Of a stretch of 64,000 nucleotides of DNA, positions 24,717-33,350 are shown piece after piece (within the stretch, counting starts at the first letter, position 1; each line of letters begins with the position of its first letter). A program made the translations under genes and the position numbers. This stretch comes from Paraburkholderia sp. BCC1886 (lineage in GTDB: Bacteria > Pseudomonadota > Gammaproteobacteria > Burkholderiales > Burkholderiaceae), in the NCBI RefSeq assembly GCF_900996245.1, contig NZ_CAAJGK010000074.1:124001-188000 (forward strand), given 5' to 3'. The notes under the pieces are model-generated. The model saw only the letters and a list, made by a program, of their open reading frames with translations, was not told the origin of the DNA and made no database searches.

Positions 24717-25706
24717 ATGCGGCGTGGTGTGGCATATGGCGTAATGGCCGGGGCGTTATGGGGAACCGTGTTTCTGGTGCCGCGCATGCTGCCCGATTTT
24801 TCACCGCTGCTGCTGAGCGCCGGACGGTATTCGATGTACGGCATCGTTTCGCTGGCCGCGGCCTTGCCCTCGGCCCGCTCGCTGCTCACGCGGCTCACTC
24901 GCGAAGATCTCGTCGCGCTCGTCCAGCTCGCGGCTGCGGGCAACCTGCTCTATTACCTGCTGCTGACCGCCGCGGTCCATCTGCTCGGCATTGCACCGAC
25001 CTCGCTGATCGTCGGCGTGCTGCCGGTCACGGTGACGCTGCTCGGCCGGCGCGATCACGGCGCGGTGCCGCTCGCGCGCCTCGTCTGGCCGCTCGCGCTC
25101 GTGCTGGCAGGCCTCGCCTGCATCAATGTCGACCTGTTCACCACGACGAGCGCGAGCCCGACCAGCATCGCGAGCAAGCTGATCGGGCTCGCCTGCGCGC
25201 TCGGCGCGCTCGCCAGCTGGACCTGGTTCGCGGTCGAGAATGCCCGCTATCTGCAGCGGCAGACGCATTTCAGCGGCAACGAGTGGTCGATGCTGTGGGG
25301 TGTCGTGACCGGCGCGCTGGGCGTGGCGTTCTGGGTGGCGGTCGCCGTGCTGCCGCCGGGCGGCCCGCAGGGCGCGTCGACCGACGGGCGCTGGCACATC
25401 TTCTGGATGCTGAATCTGGGACTCGCGATCGGCGCGTCGTGGCTCGGCAACGGCTTGTGGAACGCCGCGTCGAAGCGGCTGCCGCTCACGCTGTCCGGTC
25501 AGATGATCGTGTTCGAGACGCTGTTCGCGCTGCTGTATGCATTCATTTACGATCAACGGTTGCCGCGGCCGCTGGAGCTGGCCGCCATCCTGCTGCTGGT
25601 GGCTGGAGTGTGCTGGTCGGTGCGCCAGCATGCCGGCGACGATGCCGGCGACGATGCGGCCGGCGCAGCGTCGCTCGAGGACGAGGCGCGCGCTTCTACG
25701 CCGTGA
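24717..25706 (+). CDS. EamA/DMT-family transporter
   Basis: A 329-aa integral membrane protein; the ATG at 24717 was preferred over an in-frame TTG at 24702. About ten hydrophobic helices can be seen in two repeated halves, starting GVAYGVMAGALWGTVFLVPR (the EamA opening) and, in the second half, IGASWLGNGLWNAASKRLPL and LSGQMIVFETLFALLYAFIY. Such proteins export amino acids, metabolites or drugs. The substrate cannot be told. The tail after the last helix is acidic (GDDAGDDAAG). It stands alone, divergent from guaB and convergent with rnfH. Confidence 0.85.
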   Translation: MRRGVAYGVMAGALWGTVFLVPRMLPDFSPLLLSAGRYSMYGIVSLAAALPSARSLLTRLTREDLVALVQLAAAGNLLYYLLLTAAVHLLGIAPTSLIVGVLPVTVTLLGRRDHGAVPLARLVWPLALVLAGLACINVDLFTTTSASPTSIASKLIGLACALGALASWTWFAVENARYLQRQTHFSGNEWSMLWGVVTGALGVAFWVAVAVLPPGGPQGASTDGRWHIFWMLNLGLAIGASWLGNGLWNAASKRLPLTLSGQMIVFETLFALLYAFIYDQRLPRPLELAAILLLVAGVCWSVRQHAGDDAGDDAAGAASLEDEARASTP

Positions 25707-25757
25707 CACCCTCCGCCCTGACCCGGCGCCTTCGCTTTTACAAGCGCTCGAAGCGCC

Positions 25758-26111
25758 CTAGCGCGAATCGCGGTTCTGCCAGCGGCGTCCTTCGATCGAG
25801 CCCGCCTTGCGCGTTTTCTCGACCCGCCGCTGCCGCGAGACTTTCGGGTCCACGACTAGCGGCCGGTAGATTTCGACCCGATCGTGATCGGCCAGTACGG
25901 TGTCGAGCGGCTTGAGCTTGCCGAAAATCCCGACCCTGGCGTGACCCTCCTGCGAACCCGACGCACCCAGATCGATCTGCGGATAGCGCTGCAGAATGCC
26001 GCTCGCCTCGATCGCCTCGCGCAGCGTGGCGCCGGCCGGCAGGTCGAGTTCGACGAGCGTCTGCTCGGTGGCGAGCGCGTAGCAGACTTCAATCGACAAG
26101 CGCGGGCTCAT
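25758..26111 (-). CDS. rnfH: RnfH-family ubiquitin-like protein
   Basis: A 117-aa protein with a beta-grasp fold: IEVCYALATEQTLVELDLPAG opening, LREAIEASGIL helix, and VGIFGKLKPLDTVLADHDRVEIYRPL closing, the RnfH/YfjF signature. A basic tail of about 30 residues (SRQRRVEKTRKAG) follows. It overlaps the ratA stop by four bases (ATGA at 26108-26111), the usual ratA-rnfH pairing next to smpB. Its biochemical role is not settled. Confidence 0.88.
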   Translation of the reverse strand: MSPRLSIEVCYALATEQTLVELDLPAGATLREAIEASGILQRYPQIDLGASGSQEGHARVGIFGKLKPLDTVLADHDRVEIYRPLVVDPKVSRQRRVEKTRKAGSIEGRRWQNRDSR

Positions 26112-26545
26112 GCCTTACCGTAGCGCTGGTCGGCACGCTTCACGAACGATTCGACGAAAGTATTGGCGATGTGACTGAACACCGGCCCAATCAGCTTTTC
26201 GAGAATGATGTTGGTGAATTCGTAGTGCAGCGCGAATTCGATCTTGCAGGCGTCCTCGCGCAACGGCGTGAAGCGCCAGAAGCCGGTGAACTTGCGAAAC
26301 GGGCCGTCGGCGAATTCCATGTCGATGCGCGTGGGCCGTTCCATGCTGTTGCGCGTCGCGAAATGCTGCTTGATGCCCTTGAAATTGATGTCGATCTTCG
26401 CTTCCATCGCGTTTTCGTCCTGGCGGCGGATTTCGACTCCCCCGCACCAGGGCAGGAAGTTGGGGTAATCGGCGACGTCGGTGACGAGGTCGAACATCTG
26501 TTCCGCCGAATGGCGGATCAACACGGTTTTCTGGACATCTGCCAT
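26108..26545 (-). CDS. ratA: RatA/COQ10-like START-domain protein
   Basis: A 145-aa single-domain SRPBCC/START protein from ATG 26545 (MADVQKTVLI). Family features: SAEQMFDLVTDVADYPNFLPWC, IDINFKGIKQHFATRN, and the C-terminal helix FSHIANTFVESFVKRADQRYG. E. coli RatA was reported to hinder 70S assembly, while the mitochondrial homologue Coq10 binds ubiquinone. Most bacterial members are more likely lipid/quinone-binding than toxins, and rnfH is not a proven antitoxin. Divergent from smpB across 100 bp. Confidence 0.88.
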   Translation of the reverse strand: MADVQKTVLIRHSAEQMFDLVTDVADYPNFLPWCGGVEIRRQDENAMEAKIDINFKGIKQHFATRNSMERPTRIDMEFADGPFRKFTGFWRFTPLREDACKIEFALHYEFTNIILEKLIGPVFSHIANTFVESFVKRADQRYGKA

Positions 26546-26645
26546 AAATTGAACAGCGCGTGGCAAGGGTGGACTAGCGCGGCGGGCTTTCCTTGCCCTG
26601 CTTTGCTAAAATCGTGATTTTAAACGAGTTGGGCACTTTCCATTC

Positions 26646-27092
26646 ATGAGCATCATCGACAACAGAAAAGCCTTCTACGACTACTCGGTCGAAGAACGCT
26701 ATGAAGCAGGGCTCGTGCTCGAAGGATGGGAGGTCAAGGCGCTGCGCGCCGGGCGCGGCCAGATCAAGGAAGGTTACGTCGTGATCCGCGACAACGAACT
26801 GTTCCTGATCGGCACGCACATCAGCCCGCTGCCCGAAGCCTCGACCCATATCCATCCCGACCCGGTCCGCACGCGCAAGCTGCTGCTGCACAGCGAGCAG
26901 ATCAGCAAACTCATCGGCAAGGTCGAGCAGCGCGGCTACACACTCGTGCCGCTGAATTTTCACTACAAAGGCGGTCGGGTCAAGTGCGAAATCGGTCTCG
27001 CCAAAGGCAAGAAACAGCACGACAAGCGCGAGACGGAGAAGAAACGCGACTGGGAACGCGAGAAAGCGCGTTTGATGCGTTCGCCGGGTTGA
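26646..27092 (+). CDS. smpB: SsrA-binding protein
   Basis: SmpB binds tmRNA (ssrA) and delivers it to stalled ribosomes for trans-translation. The 148-aa length and motifs are standard: NRKAFYDYSVEERYEAGLVL, GWEVKALRAGR, the KLLLHSEQISKL loop, and a basic C-terminal tail (KRETEKKRDWEREKARLMRS) that enters the mRNA channel. The tmRNA gene itself was not found in this window. Divergent from ratA-rnfH, a frequent arrangement in proteobacteria. Confidence 0.97.
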   Translation: MSIIDNRKAFYDYSVEERYEAGLVLEGWEVKALRAGRGQIKEGYVVIRDNELFLIGTHISPLPEASTHIHPDPVRTRKLLLHSEQISKLIGKVEQRGYTLVPLNFHYKGGRVKCEIGLAKGKKQHDKRETEKKRDWEREKARLMRSPG

Positions 27093-27111
27093 GGCTGTTG
27101 AATACCGCGAT

Positions 27112-27167
27112 GGTGTGACTGACGGTGCGACCGACGGTGTGACCGCCGGTGTGACCGCCGGTGTGAC
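27112..27167. repeat. 12-bp tandem repeat after smpB
   Basis: Nearly five head-to-tail copies of GGTGTGACCGCC: two diverged (GGTGTGACTGAC, GGTGCGACCGAC), two exact, and a final partial GGTGTGAC. It lies between the smpB stop and the hairpin at 27171 and is non-coding. Confidence 0.8.
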
Positions 27168-27170
27168 AAT

Positions 27171-27194
27171 AAGGCGCGCCGCGCGGCGCGCCTT
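27171..27194. terminator. GC-rich hairpin between convergent smpB and qmcA
   Basis: AAGGCGCGCC (27171-27180) and GGCGCGCCTT (27185-27194) form a perfect 10-bp stem with a GCGC loop. It sits between the ends of two convergent genes. The flanking T runs are short, so termination efficiency is uncertain. Confidence 0.55.
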
Positions 27195-27214
27195 CAGCGC
27201 TCATCAGTCGGGAT

Positions 27215-28147
27215 TCAACGCCCGTCCGGCACGCCCTTCCCCTTGTTCACGATGGTCAGCGCCGACGCGATCATCGAACTCATATCCGACATATTGCCCG
27301 GCACGATCAACGTCGTGCCCTGCTTCGCCAGGTTCGAGAACGCGTTCACGTACTGTTCGGCCACCTTCAGGTTCACCGCTTCCATGCCGCCGTCGGACTG
27401 GATCGCCGCGGCGATTTTCTGGATCGCCTGCGAATTGGCTTCGGCCACGGCCAGGATCGCCGATGCCTGCCCTTGCGCCTGATTGATCGCCGCCTGCCGC
27501 TCGCCTTCGGACTTCTGGATCGCCGCCTCGCGACCACCCGACGCGATATTGATCTGCTCCTGCTTGCGCCCTTCGGAAGCCGCGATCAGCGCGCGCTTTT
27601 CGCGCTCGGCGGTAATCTGCGCCTGCATCGCGTGCAGGATTTCCTTCGGCGGCGTCAGGTCCTTGATTTCGTAGCGCAATACCTTCACGCCCCAGTTCGA
27701 GGCGGCTTCATCGAGCGACGACACGATGCTGTGGTTGATGAAGTCGCGTTCCTCGAAAGTCTTGTCGAGTTCGAGCTTGCCGATGACCGAGCGCAACGTG
27801 GTCTGCGACAACTGTGTGATCGCGAACACGAAGTTGCTGGACCCGTACGACGCCTTCATCGGATCCGTCACCTGGAAATACAGCACGCCGTCCACCTGCA
27901 ACTGCGTATTGTCACGCGTGATACACACCTGGCTCGGCACTTCGAGCGGAATTTCCTTGAGGATGTGTTTGTACGCAATCCGGTCGACGAAGGGGAACGC
28001 GAAACTCAGGCCCGGCGTCAGTGTGCGGTGATAGCGGCCAAGCCGTTCGAGCACCCAGGCGTGCTGTTGCGGCACGATCTTGATGGTCTGCGCCGCCAGC
28101 ACGATCACGATGAGCAGAAACACCGCGCCGATGATGGTCGAATCCAT
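27215..28147 (-). CDS. qmcA: SPFH/band-7 membrane protease-complex protein (QmcA/stomatin-like)
   Basis: A 310-aa protein with an N-terminal membrane anchor (IIGAVFLLIVIVLAAQTI), then the SPFH domain (IVPQQHAWVLERLGRYHRT, GLSFAFPFVDRI, EVPSQVCITRDNTQ). A long Ala/Glu/Gln coiled region follows (AEREKRALIAASEGRKQEQ), then a C-terminal TTLIVPGNMSDMSSM. These proteins form large ring-like membrane assemblies affecting protein quality control. It follows an NfeD-like gene leftward by about 28 bp, the classic SPFH-NfeD partnership. Confidence 0.92.
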   Translation of the reverse strand: MDSTIIGAVFLLIVIVLAAQTIKIVPQQHAWVLERLGRYHRTLTPGLSFAFPFVDRIAYKHILKEIPLEVPSQVCITRDNTQLQVDGVLYFQVTDPMKASYGSSNFVFAITQLSQTTLRSVIGKLELDKTFEERDFINHSIVSSLDEAASNWGVKVLRYEIKDLTPPKEILHAMQAQITAEREKRALIAASEGRKQEQINIASGGREAAIQKSEGERQAAINQAQGQASAILAVAEANSQAIQKIAAAIQSDGGMEAVNLKVAEQYVNAFSNLAKQGTTLIVPGNMSDMSSMIASALTIVNKGKGVPDGR

Positions 28148-28175
28148 GACTGTCTTCCTTCTCTAGTTCGAATAG

Positions 28176-28628
28176 TTAGGCATGACGTGGCGTGCGGGCT
28201 TCGCGACTGGCCACCACCACGAGGCAACTGCCGCGCATCTCCACGATCTCGTAGAGGAGCGCATCTTCCGGCTCGCCTTCGGCCAGTTCCACGTCCCAGG
28301 CCGCGCCGCGATAAGTGGCGCGTGCGCGCCGCTCGTGCCACGCGACGACGTTCAGCGTCTGCCCGATATCCAGATTCACGTCGGGATTTTTCGACGCCTC
28401 CTTGCGCGTGCGCCGGCCAAAGCGCGAGCGCCTGAGCGCCAGCACGGCCACCAGCGCGACCACCGCCGCGATCACGAACTGCGCATCGGCCGCGGCGCCG
28501 GCAATGTGCGCGATCGCCGCCGCGACACAGCCCAACGCGATCATCAGCAGATAGAAGGTGCCGCTGAGCAACTCCAGCACGATCAGCACACCTGCCCCGA
28601 TCCACCAGAACAATCCACCTGGCGCCAC
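28176..28628 (-). CDS. NfeD-like membrane protein
   Basis: A 150-aa partner of the SPFH protein. The GTG at 28628 was chosen because GGAGG lies 5 nt upstream; a frame start at 28652 would place the initiator inside the ppsA terminator stem. Membrane helices: LFWWIGAGVLIVLELLSGTF, LMIALGCVAAAIAHIAG and FVIAAVVALVAVLAL. The C-terminal OB-like beta domain covers about residues 80-140 (DIGQTLNVVAWHERRARATYRG). NfeD-like proteins bind SPFH proteins at the membrane. Its start lies only about 20 bp past the ppsA terminator, so the pair probably has a promoter overlapping it or depends on read-through. Confidence 0.85.
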   Translation of the reverse strand: MAPGGLFWWIGAGVLIVLELLSGTFYLLMIALGCVAAAIAHIAGAAADAQFVIAAVVALVAVLALRRSRFGRRTRKEASKNPDVNLDIGQTLNVVAWHERRARATYRGAAWDVELAEGEPEDALLYEIVEMRGSCLVVVASREARTPRHA

Positions 28629-28646
28629 GTCGACCTCCACAAAGCA

Positions 28647-28673
28647 AAACACCCCGGATATACCGGGGTGTTT
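28647..28673 (-). terminator. ppsA intrinsic terminator
   Basis: AAACACCCCGG (28647-28657) and CCGGGGTGTTT (28663-28673) pair perfectly over 11 bp with a 5-nt loop. Read leftward the stem ends in GTTTTGCTTT. It lies 41 bp after the ppsA stop. Confidence 0.8.
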
Positions 28674-28714
28674 ATAGCACGAAGCACGTGCAGTTCCGAC
28701 AGCTGCCTACCTGA

Positions 28715-31120
28715 TTACTTGTTCAGCGACTTCGCCAGCGTTTGCCACGTCTCGATGATCGAGTCGGGGTTCAGCGAGATCGACGCGATGCCCTGGTCCG
28801 TCAGCCATTGCGCGAAGTCCGGATGATCCGAAGGACCCTGACCGCAAATACCGACGTACTTGTCCAGACGCAAGCAGGTTTCGATTGCGCGCTTGAGCAT
28901 GAACTTGACCGCAGGATCGCGCTCGTCGAAGTCCACCGCCAGCAGTTCCATACCGGAATCGCGGTCGAGGCCGAGCGTGAGTTGCGTCAGATCGTTCGAG
29001 CCGATCGAGAAACCGTCGAAGAATTGCAGGAATTCTTCGGCGAGAATCGCGTTCGACGGCACTTCGCACATCATGATCAGACGCAGGCCGTTCACGCCGC
29101 GCTTCAGGCCGAACTTGTCGAGCAGACCGACCACGCGTTCCGCCTGCTTCAGCGTACGAACGAACGGCACCATGATTTCGACGTTGTCGAGGCCCATCTC
29201 CTCACGCACCTTCTTCAGCGCGATACATTCCATCTGGAACGCTTCGGCGAAATCTTCGGCGATGTAGCGCGACGCACCACGGAAACCCAGCATCGGGTTT
29301 TCTTCGTCCGGCTCGTAACGCGAACCGCCGATCAGCTTCTTGTACTCGTTCGACTTGAAGTCCGACAGACGCACGATGACGGGCTTCGGATAGAACGCCG
29401 CGGCGATCGTGGCAATCCCTTCGGTCAGCTTGTCGACATAGAACGCGCGCGGCGAAGCATGACCGCGTGCGACGCTTTCCACGGCCTTTTTCAGGTCGGC
29501 GTCGATGTTCGGGTACTCGAGAATCGCCTTCGGGTGCACACCGATGTTGTTGTTGATGATGAACTCGAGCCGCGCCAGACCCACGCCGCCGTTCGGCAGT
29601 TGCGAGAAGTCGAAGGCCAGTTGCGGGTTGCCCACGTTCATCATGATCTTCACCGGAATCGGCGGCAGTTCGCCGCGCTGCACTTCGGTGATTTCGGTTT
29701 CGAGCAGGCCGTCGTAAATCTTGCCTTCGTCGCCTTCCGCGCACGACACGGTGACGAGCGAGCCTTCCTTCAGCACGTCGGTTGCGTCGCCGCAGCCGAC
29801 CACCGCCGGCACGCCCAGCTCACGCGCGATGATGGCCGCGTGACAGGTCCGCCCGCCACGATTCGTGACGATGGCCGACGCCCGCTTCATGACCGGCTCC
29901 CAGTTCGGGTCGGTCATGTCGGCGACCAGCACGTCGCCCGGCTGCACACGGTCCATCTCCGACGGATCGTGAATTACGCGCACCGGACCCGCGCCGATTT
30001 TCTGGCCGATTGCGCGGCCGGTTGCCAGCACGTTCGACTGGCCCTTCAGCTTGAAGCGCTGCTCGGCCTTGCCTGCAGCCTGGCTCTTCACCGTTTCGGG
30101 ACGCGCCTGCAGAATGAAGATCTTGCCGTCACGGCCGTCCTTGCCCCACTCGATGTCCATCGGACGCTCGTAGTGCTTCTCGATAATGACCGCGTACTTT
30201 GCCAGTTCGATCACGTCCTGGTCGGTGATCGAATAGCGGTTGCGCTGCTCGTGCGACACGTCGACGGTTTTCACGCGGCCTGCTTCGCCGGCTTTCGTGA
30301 ATTCCATCTTGATGAGTTTCGAGCCGATCGAGCGGCGGATGATCGGGTACTTGCCCTGCTCGAGCGTGGTCTTGAAGACGTAAAACTCGTCGGGGTTCAC
30401 CGCGCCTTGCACCACCGTTTCGCCCAGACCGTAGCTCGACGTGATGAACACCGCGTCCTTGAAGCCGGATTCGGTATCGAGCGTGAACATCACGCCGGCC
30501 GCGCCGACGTCCGAGCGCACCATGCGCTGCACACCCGCCGACAACGCGACTTCGGCGTGCGTAAAGCCCTTGTGGACGCGATAAGAAATAGCACGGTCGT
30601 TATACAGCGACGCGAACACGTGCTTCATGCGATCGAGCACCTCGTCGATGCCGACCACGTTGAGGTAGCTTTCCTGCTGGCCTGCGAACGAAGCGTCCGG
30701 CAAGTCTTCCGCCGTCGCCGACGAACGCACGGCGAACGACAGTTCTTCAGGCGAGCTGTTTTGCAGCGTGTCGAAGCCCGCGCGAATGTCGGCTTCGAGT
30801 TGCGGCTGCATGGGCGCGTCGACGATCCATTGACGGATTTCCTTGCCTGCTTCGGCAAGGGATTTGACGTCGTCCACGTCGAGCGTTTCGAGACGCTTCG
30901 CGATGCGATCGGTCAGGTTGTTGTGATGCAAGAAGTCACGGAAAGCCAGTGCCGTAGTGGCGAAACCGGTCGGCACGCGTACGCCGGCTTCGGCGAGCTG
31001 ACTGATCATCTCGCCTAGCGACGCATTCTTGCCACCGACGATTTCCACGTCGGTCATCCGCAACTGCTCGAACGGAACTACATACGCCTTATCCTTTGCG
31101 ACGGTAACTGCGTTAGTCAT
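28715..31120 (-). CDS. ppsA: Phosphoenolpyruvate synthase
   Basis: PpsA makes PEP from pyruvate, ATP and water for gluconeogenesis. From ATG 31120 (MTNAVTVAKDK) it has 801 aa, about the usual length. The N-terminal ATP-binding domain opens with MTDVEIVGGKNASLGEM; the swivelling phosphohistidine domain has GGRTCHAAIIARELGVPAVVG with the catalytic His. The C-terminal TIM-barrel ends with FSIGSNDLTQLTLGLDRDS and VGICGQGPSD. It is divergent from ppsR, whose product inactivates and reactivates PpsA by phosphorylation. It ends in its own terminator. Confidence 0.97.
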   Translation of the reverse strand: MTNAVTVAKDKAYVVPFEQLRMTDVEIVGGKNASLGEMISQLAEAGVRVPTGFATTALAFRDFLHHNNLTDRIAKRLETLDVDDVKSLAEAGKEIRQWIVDAPMQPQLEADIRAGFDTLQNSSPEELSFAVRSSATAEDLPDASFAGQQESYLNVVGIDEVLDRMKHVFASLYNDRAISYRVHKGFTHAEVALSAGVQRMVRSDVGAAGVMFTLDTESGFKDAVFITSSYGLGETVVQGAVNPDEFYVFKTTLEQGKYPIIRRSIGSKLIKMEFTKAGEAGRVKTVDVSHEQRNRYSITDQDVIELAKYAVIIEKHYERPMDIEWGKDGRDGKIFILQARPETVKSQAAGKAEQRFKLKGQSNVLATGRAIGQKIGAGPVRVIHDPSEMDRVQPGDVLVADMTDPNWEPVMKRASAIVTNRGGRTCHAAIIARELGVPAVVGCGDATDVLKEGSLVTVSCAEGDEGKIYDGLLETEITEVQRGELPPIPVKIMMNVGNPQLAFDFSQLPNGGVGLARLEFIINNNIGVHPKAILEYPNIDADLKKAVESVARGHASPRAFYVDKLTEGIATIAAAFYPKPVIVRLSDFKSNEYKKLIGGSRYEPDEENPMLGFRGASRYIAEDFAEAFQMECIALKKVREEMGLDNVEIMVPFVRTLKQAERVVGLLDKFGLKRGVNGLRLIMMCEVPSNAILAEEFLQFFDGFSIGSNDLTQLTLGLDRDSGMELLAVDFDERDPAVKFMLKRAIETCLRLDKYVGICGQGPSDHPDFAQWLTDQGIASISLNPDSIIETWQTLAKSLNK

Positions 31121-31657
31121 ACAAGCCCCTAAGTGTGAAAGAAATTCACGGCTGTGCAAGTGGGCTCGAACGCGAGGCGCTCATAAGAAGCGTGACTCAC
31201 GTCTTGCACAACCTGTTGGAGAAGCAATCGCGACGCGGCTCGGGAATCGAATTCAATGGCCGAAAAACGACGAAGACGACGATTGGCCGAAATTACCGAC
31301 CGAATCTCATATTTCGCCGGTTTGAGCGCTAGTTACCGGTCAAAAGCGAGGCGTTGACCGACCGTTCGCGGTGAGTTAGACGCCAATCGCCTGCAATTGC
31401 TTATCCAACAGGTTGCCGCTATTCTACCGTGCCGACTCTCGAAATGTGACTGTCGGACGAGAATTGCGCCTCGAATCGCGCCCCGGACCGACCGGCGGGC
31501 TCTTAGCGAGGCTCCGGCGGCGCGAGGCGCGGTAGCGGTGCTACAAGGCGCGCTATTACGACGCGGCGAGCTCTGCGGCATAAACCGCCGGGTAGCGGTG
31601 TCGAAACAGCGATAGTTTAGTCGAGCGTTCTTCACGCTCACGTTCCCTGCCCCACTG
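31121..31657. other. Divergent intergenic region ppsA / ppsR
   Basis: About 540 bp between divergent genes. It should hold both promoters. I could not pick convincing -35/-10 pairs or operators, and no protein frame here looks coding. No repeat or RNA gene was recognised. Confidence 0.5.
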
Positions 31658-32473
31658 ATGCCGCCCACCGTATTCATCGTCTCCGACGGTACCGGGATCA
31701 CTGCCGAAACCTTCGCGCATTCGATCCTCTCCCAGTTCGACCAGAAATTCCGCCTGGTTCGTGTGCCCTTCGTCGATTCGTCGGAGAAGGCTTACGCCAC
31801 GCTCGAAAAAATCAACGAGGCGATCAAGGTGGACGGTCGCCGTCCGATCGTGTTCACAACGCTCGTGGACAGCGCGTCGAATCAGATCGTGAAGGGCTCG
31901 AATGCGCTCGTGCTCGACATGTTCCAGACCTTCGTCGAGCCGCTCGAGCAGGAACTGGAATTGAAGTCGAGCCATGCAATGGGCCGGGGTCACCAGAACG
32001 CCGACACCGACGAGTACAAGAACCGTATCGAGGCGATCAACTTTTCGCTAGCTCACGACGACGGTCAGTCGAACCGCAATCTCGCCGACGCCGACGTGAT
32101 CCTGGTCGGCGTCTCGCGCAGCGGCAAAACGCCGACGAGCCTCTATCTGGCAATGCAGTATGGGGTGAAAGCCGCCAACTATCCGCTGATTCCGGAAGAC
32201 TTCGAACGCGGCAAATTGCCTTCGGCGCTGCTGGAGCACCGGCAGAAAATGTTCGGCCTGTCGATCGATCCGCAGCGGCTCGCGGAGATCCGCAACGAGC
32301 GCCGCCCGGGCAGCAAGTACGCGGCGTTGGAAAACTGCCGCTACGAGATCAACGAGGCCGAGGCGATGATGCGGCGTGAAGGTATCAAATGGCTATCGTC
32401 GACGCACAAGTCGATTGAAGAAATCGCCACGACGATCCTGCAGGAAGTGAAGCTGGAACGGCCTTCTTATTGA
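31658..32473 (+). CDS. ppsR: PEP synthase regulatory protein (bifunctional kinase / pyrophosphorylase)
   Basis: A 271-aa DUF299/PSRP protein. It uses ADP to phosphorylate a Thr of PpsA next to the catalytic His (inactivation), and phosphate to remove it. Motifs: TVFIVSDGTGITAETFAHSI at the N-terminus and the P-loop-like VGVSRSGKTPTSLYLAMQ at about residues 150-165. The gene faces away from ppsA, as in many proteobacteria, and ends 20 bp from the convergent methyltransferase gene. Confidence 0.95.
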   Translation: MPPTVFIVSDGTGITAETFAHSILSQFDQKFRLVRVPFVDSSEKAYATLEKINEAIKVDGRRPIVFTTLVDSASNQIVKGSNALVLDMFQTFVEPLEQELELKSSHAMGRGHQNADTDEYKNRIEAINFSLAHDDGQSNRNLADADVILVGVSRSGKTPTSLYLAMQYGVKAANYPLIPEDFERGKLPSALLEHRQKMFGLSIDPQRLAEIRNERRPGSKYAALENCRYEINEAEAMMRREGIKWLSSTHKSIEEIATTILQEVKLERPSY

Positions 32474-32493
32474 AGATCGGGCCCAAACCGTTC

Positions 32494-33276
32494 TCACACG
32501 TTACGCTGCTGGCGGCACTGTTCGAATACGCAGACCGCCGCCGCAGCCGCCACGTTCAGCGACTCCATGCCGCCCGGCTGCGGAATCGTCACTCGCAGCG
32601 TCACCGCGTCGCGCCACGTCTGCGAGACGCCCGCGCCCTCGTTCCCGAACACCCACGCGAGCGCACCGCTCAGATCGCAGTCGTAGAGCGCCTCGGCGCC
32701 ATGCGAATCGGTGATGACGACGGGCACCGCCAGCCGGCCGATCAGCGCCGCCGCGTCCACGTCCTCGTGAATCTGTAGCAGGAAGTGCGCGCCCATTCCC
32801 GAGCGCAACACCTTCGACGACCACGCGTACGCCGTGCCCGGCGCGCAGAACACGTGCTGAATGCCGGCGGCCGCCGCACTGCGCAGAATCGAGCCGACGT
32901 TGCCCGCATCCTGTACGCCGTCCAGCACGATGCAGGTCTCGGTCACCGTGTCCGGCAACGGCGCGGCGAGCTTGTCCACGAGCAGCAGCAGCCCGACGCC
33001 ATGCACGACATTCGACAGTTGCCCGAACAGCGCGTCCGGCAGCGTGACGATCCGCTGCTCGTCGATACGAGCAACGATCGCGCGTGCTTCGTCGTGCTGC
33101 AACGCACCCTCGGTCACCACGCACATTTCCGGCTGTCCGGCGACGTCGAGAAACGCGCTTGCGAGATGCAAGCCTTCGAGCAGCGCCTGTCCGCCGCGAC
33201 GTTGCTGATGCGTGGAACCGGCCAGTGCCTTCAGGCGCTTATAGAGCGGATTGTCCCGCGAGGTGATGGCTTTCAC
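32494..33276 (-). CDS. TrmH/SpoU-family RNA 2'-O-ribose methyltransferase
   Basis: A 260-aa SPOUT-class enzyme. An N-terminal substrate-binding domain (NPLYKRLKAL, then GGQALLEGLHLASAFLD) covers residues 1-105. The knotted catalytic domain has motif 1 IVLDGVQDAGNVGSILRSA (Asn126, Arg132), motif 2 FGNEGAGVS (210-218) and motif 3 GGMESLNVAAAAAV (235-248). It methylates 2'-OH groups in rRNA or tRNA with SAM; the RNA target cannot be assigned. It follows rnhB by 74 bp and is the last gene of the long leftward block. Confidence 0.9.
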   Translation of the reverse strand: MKAITSRDNPLYKRLKALAGSTHQQRRGGQALLEGLHLASAFLDVAGQPEMCVVTEGALQHDEARAIVARIDEQRIVTLPDALFGQLSNVVHGVGLLLLVDKLAAPLPDTVTETCIVLDGVQDAGNVGSILRSAAAAGIQHVFCAPGTAYAWSSKVLRSGMGAHFLLQIHEDVDAAALIGRLAVPVVITDSHGAEALYDCDLSGALAWVFGNEGAGVSQTWRDAVTLRVTIPQPGGMESLNVAAAAAVCVFEQCRQQRNV

Positions 33277-33350
33277 AGGCAGCGAAGGCTTAGAGAATGG
33301 GGGAAAAGAGAACGACCGACAGGCCGCACGTCACGCGTAACGTGTGTGGC

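Noticed and set aside
26108..26545. RatA-RnfH as a toxin-antitoxin module
   Set aside because: The names come from one E. coli report; the START fold and conserved place next to smpB fit a housekeeping role.
28742..31018. A 758-codon rightward open frame opposite ppsA
   Set aside because: Mirror of the codon bias of ppsA; Arg/His/Val-rich with no domain.
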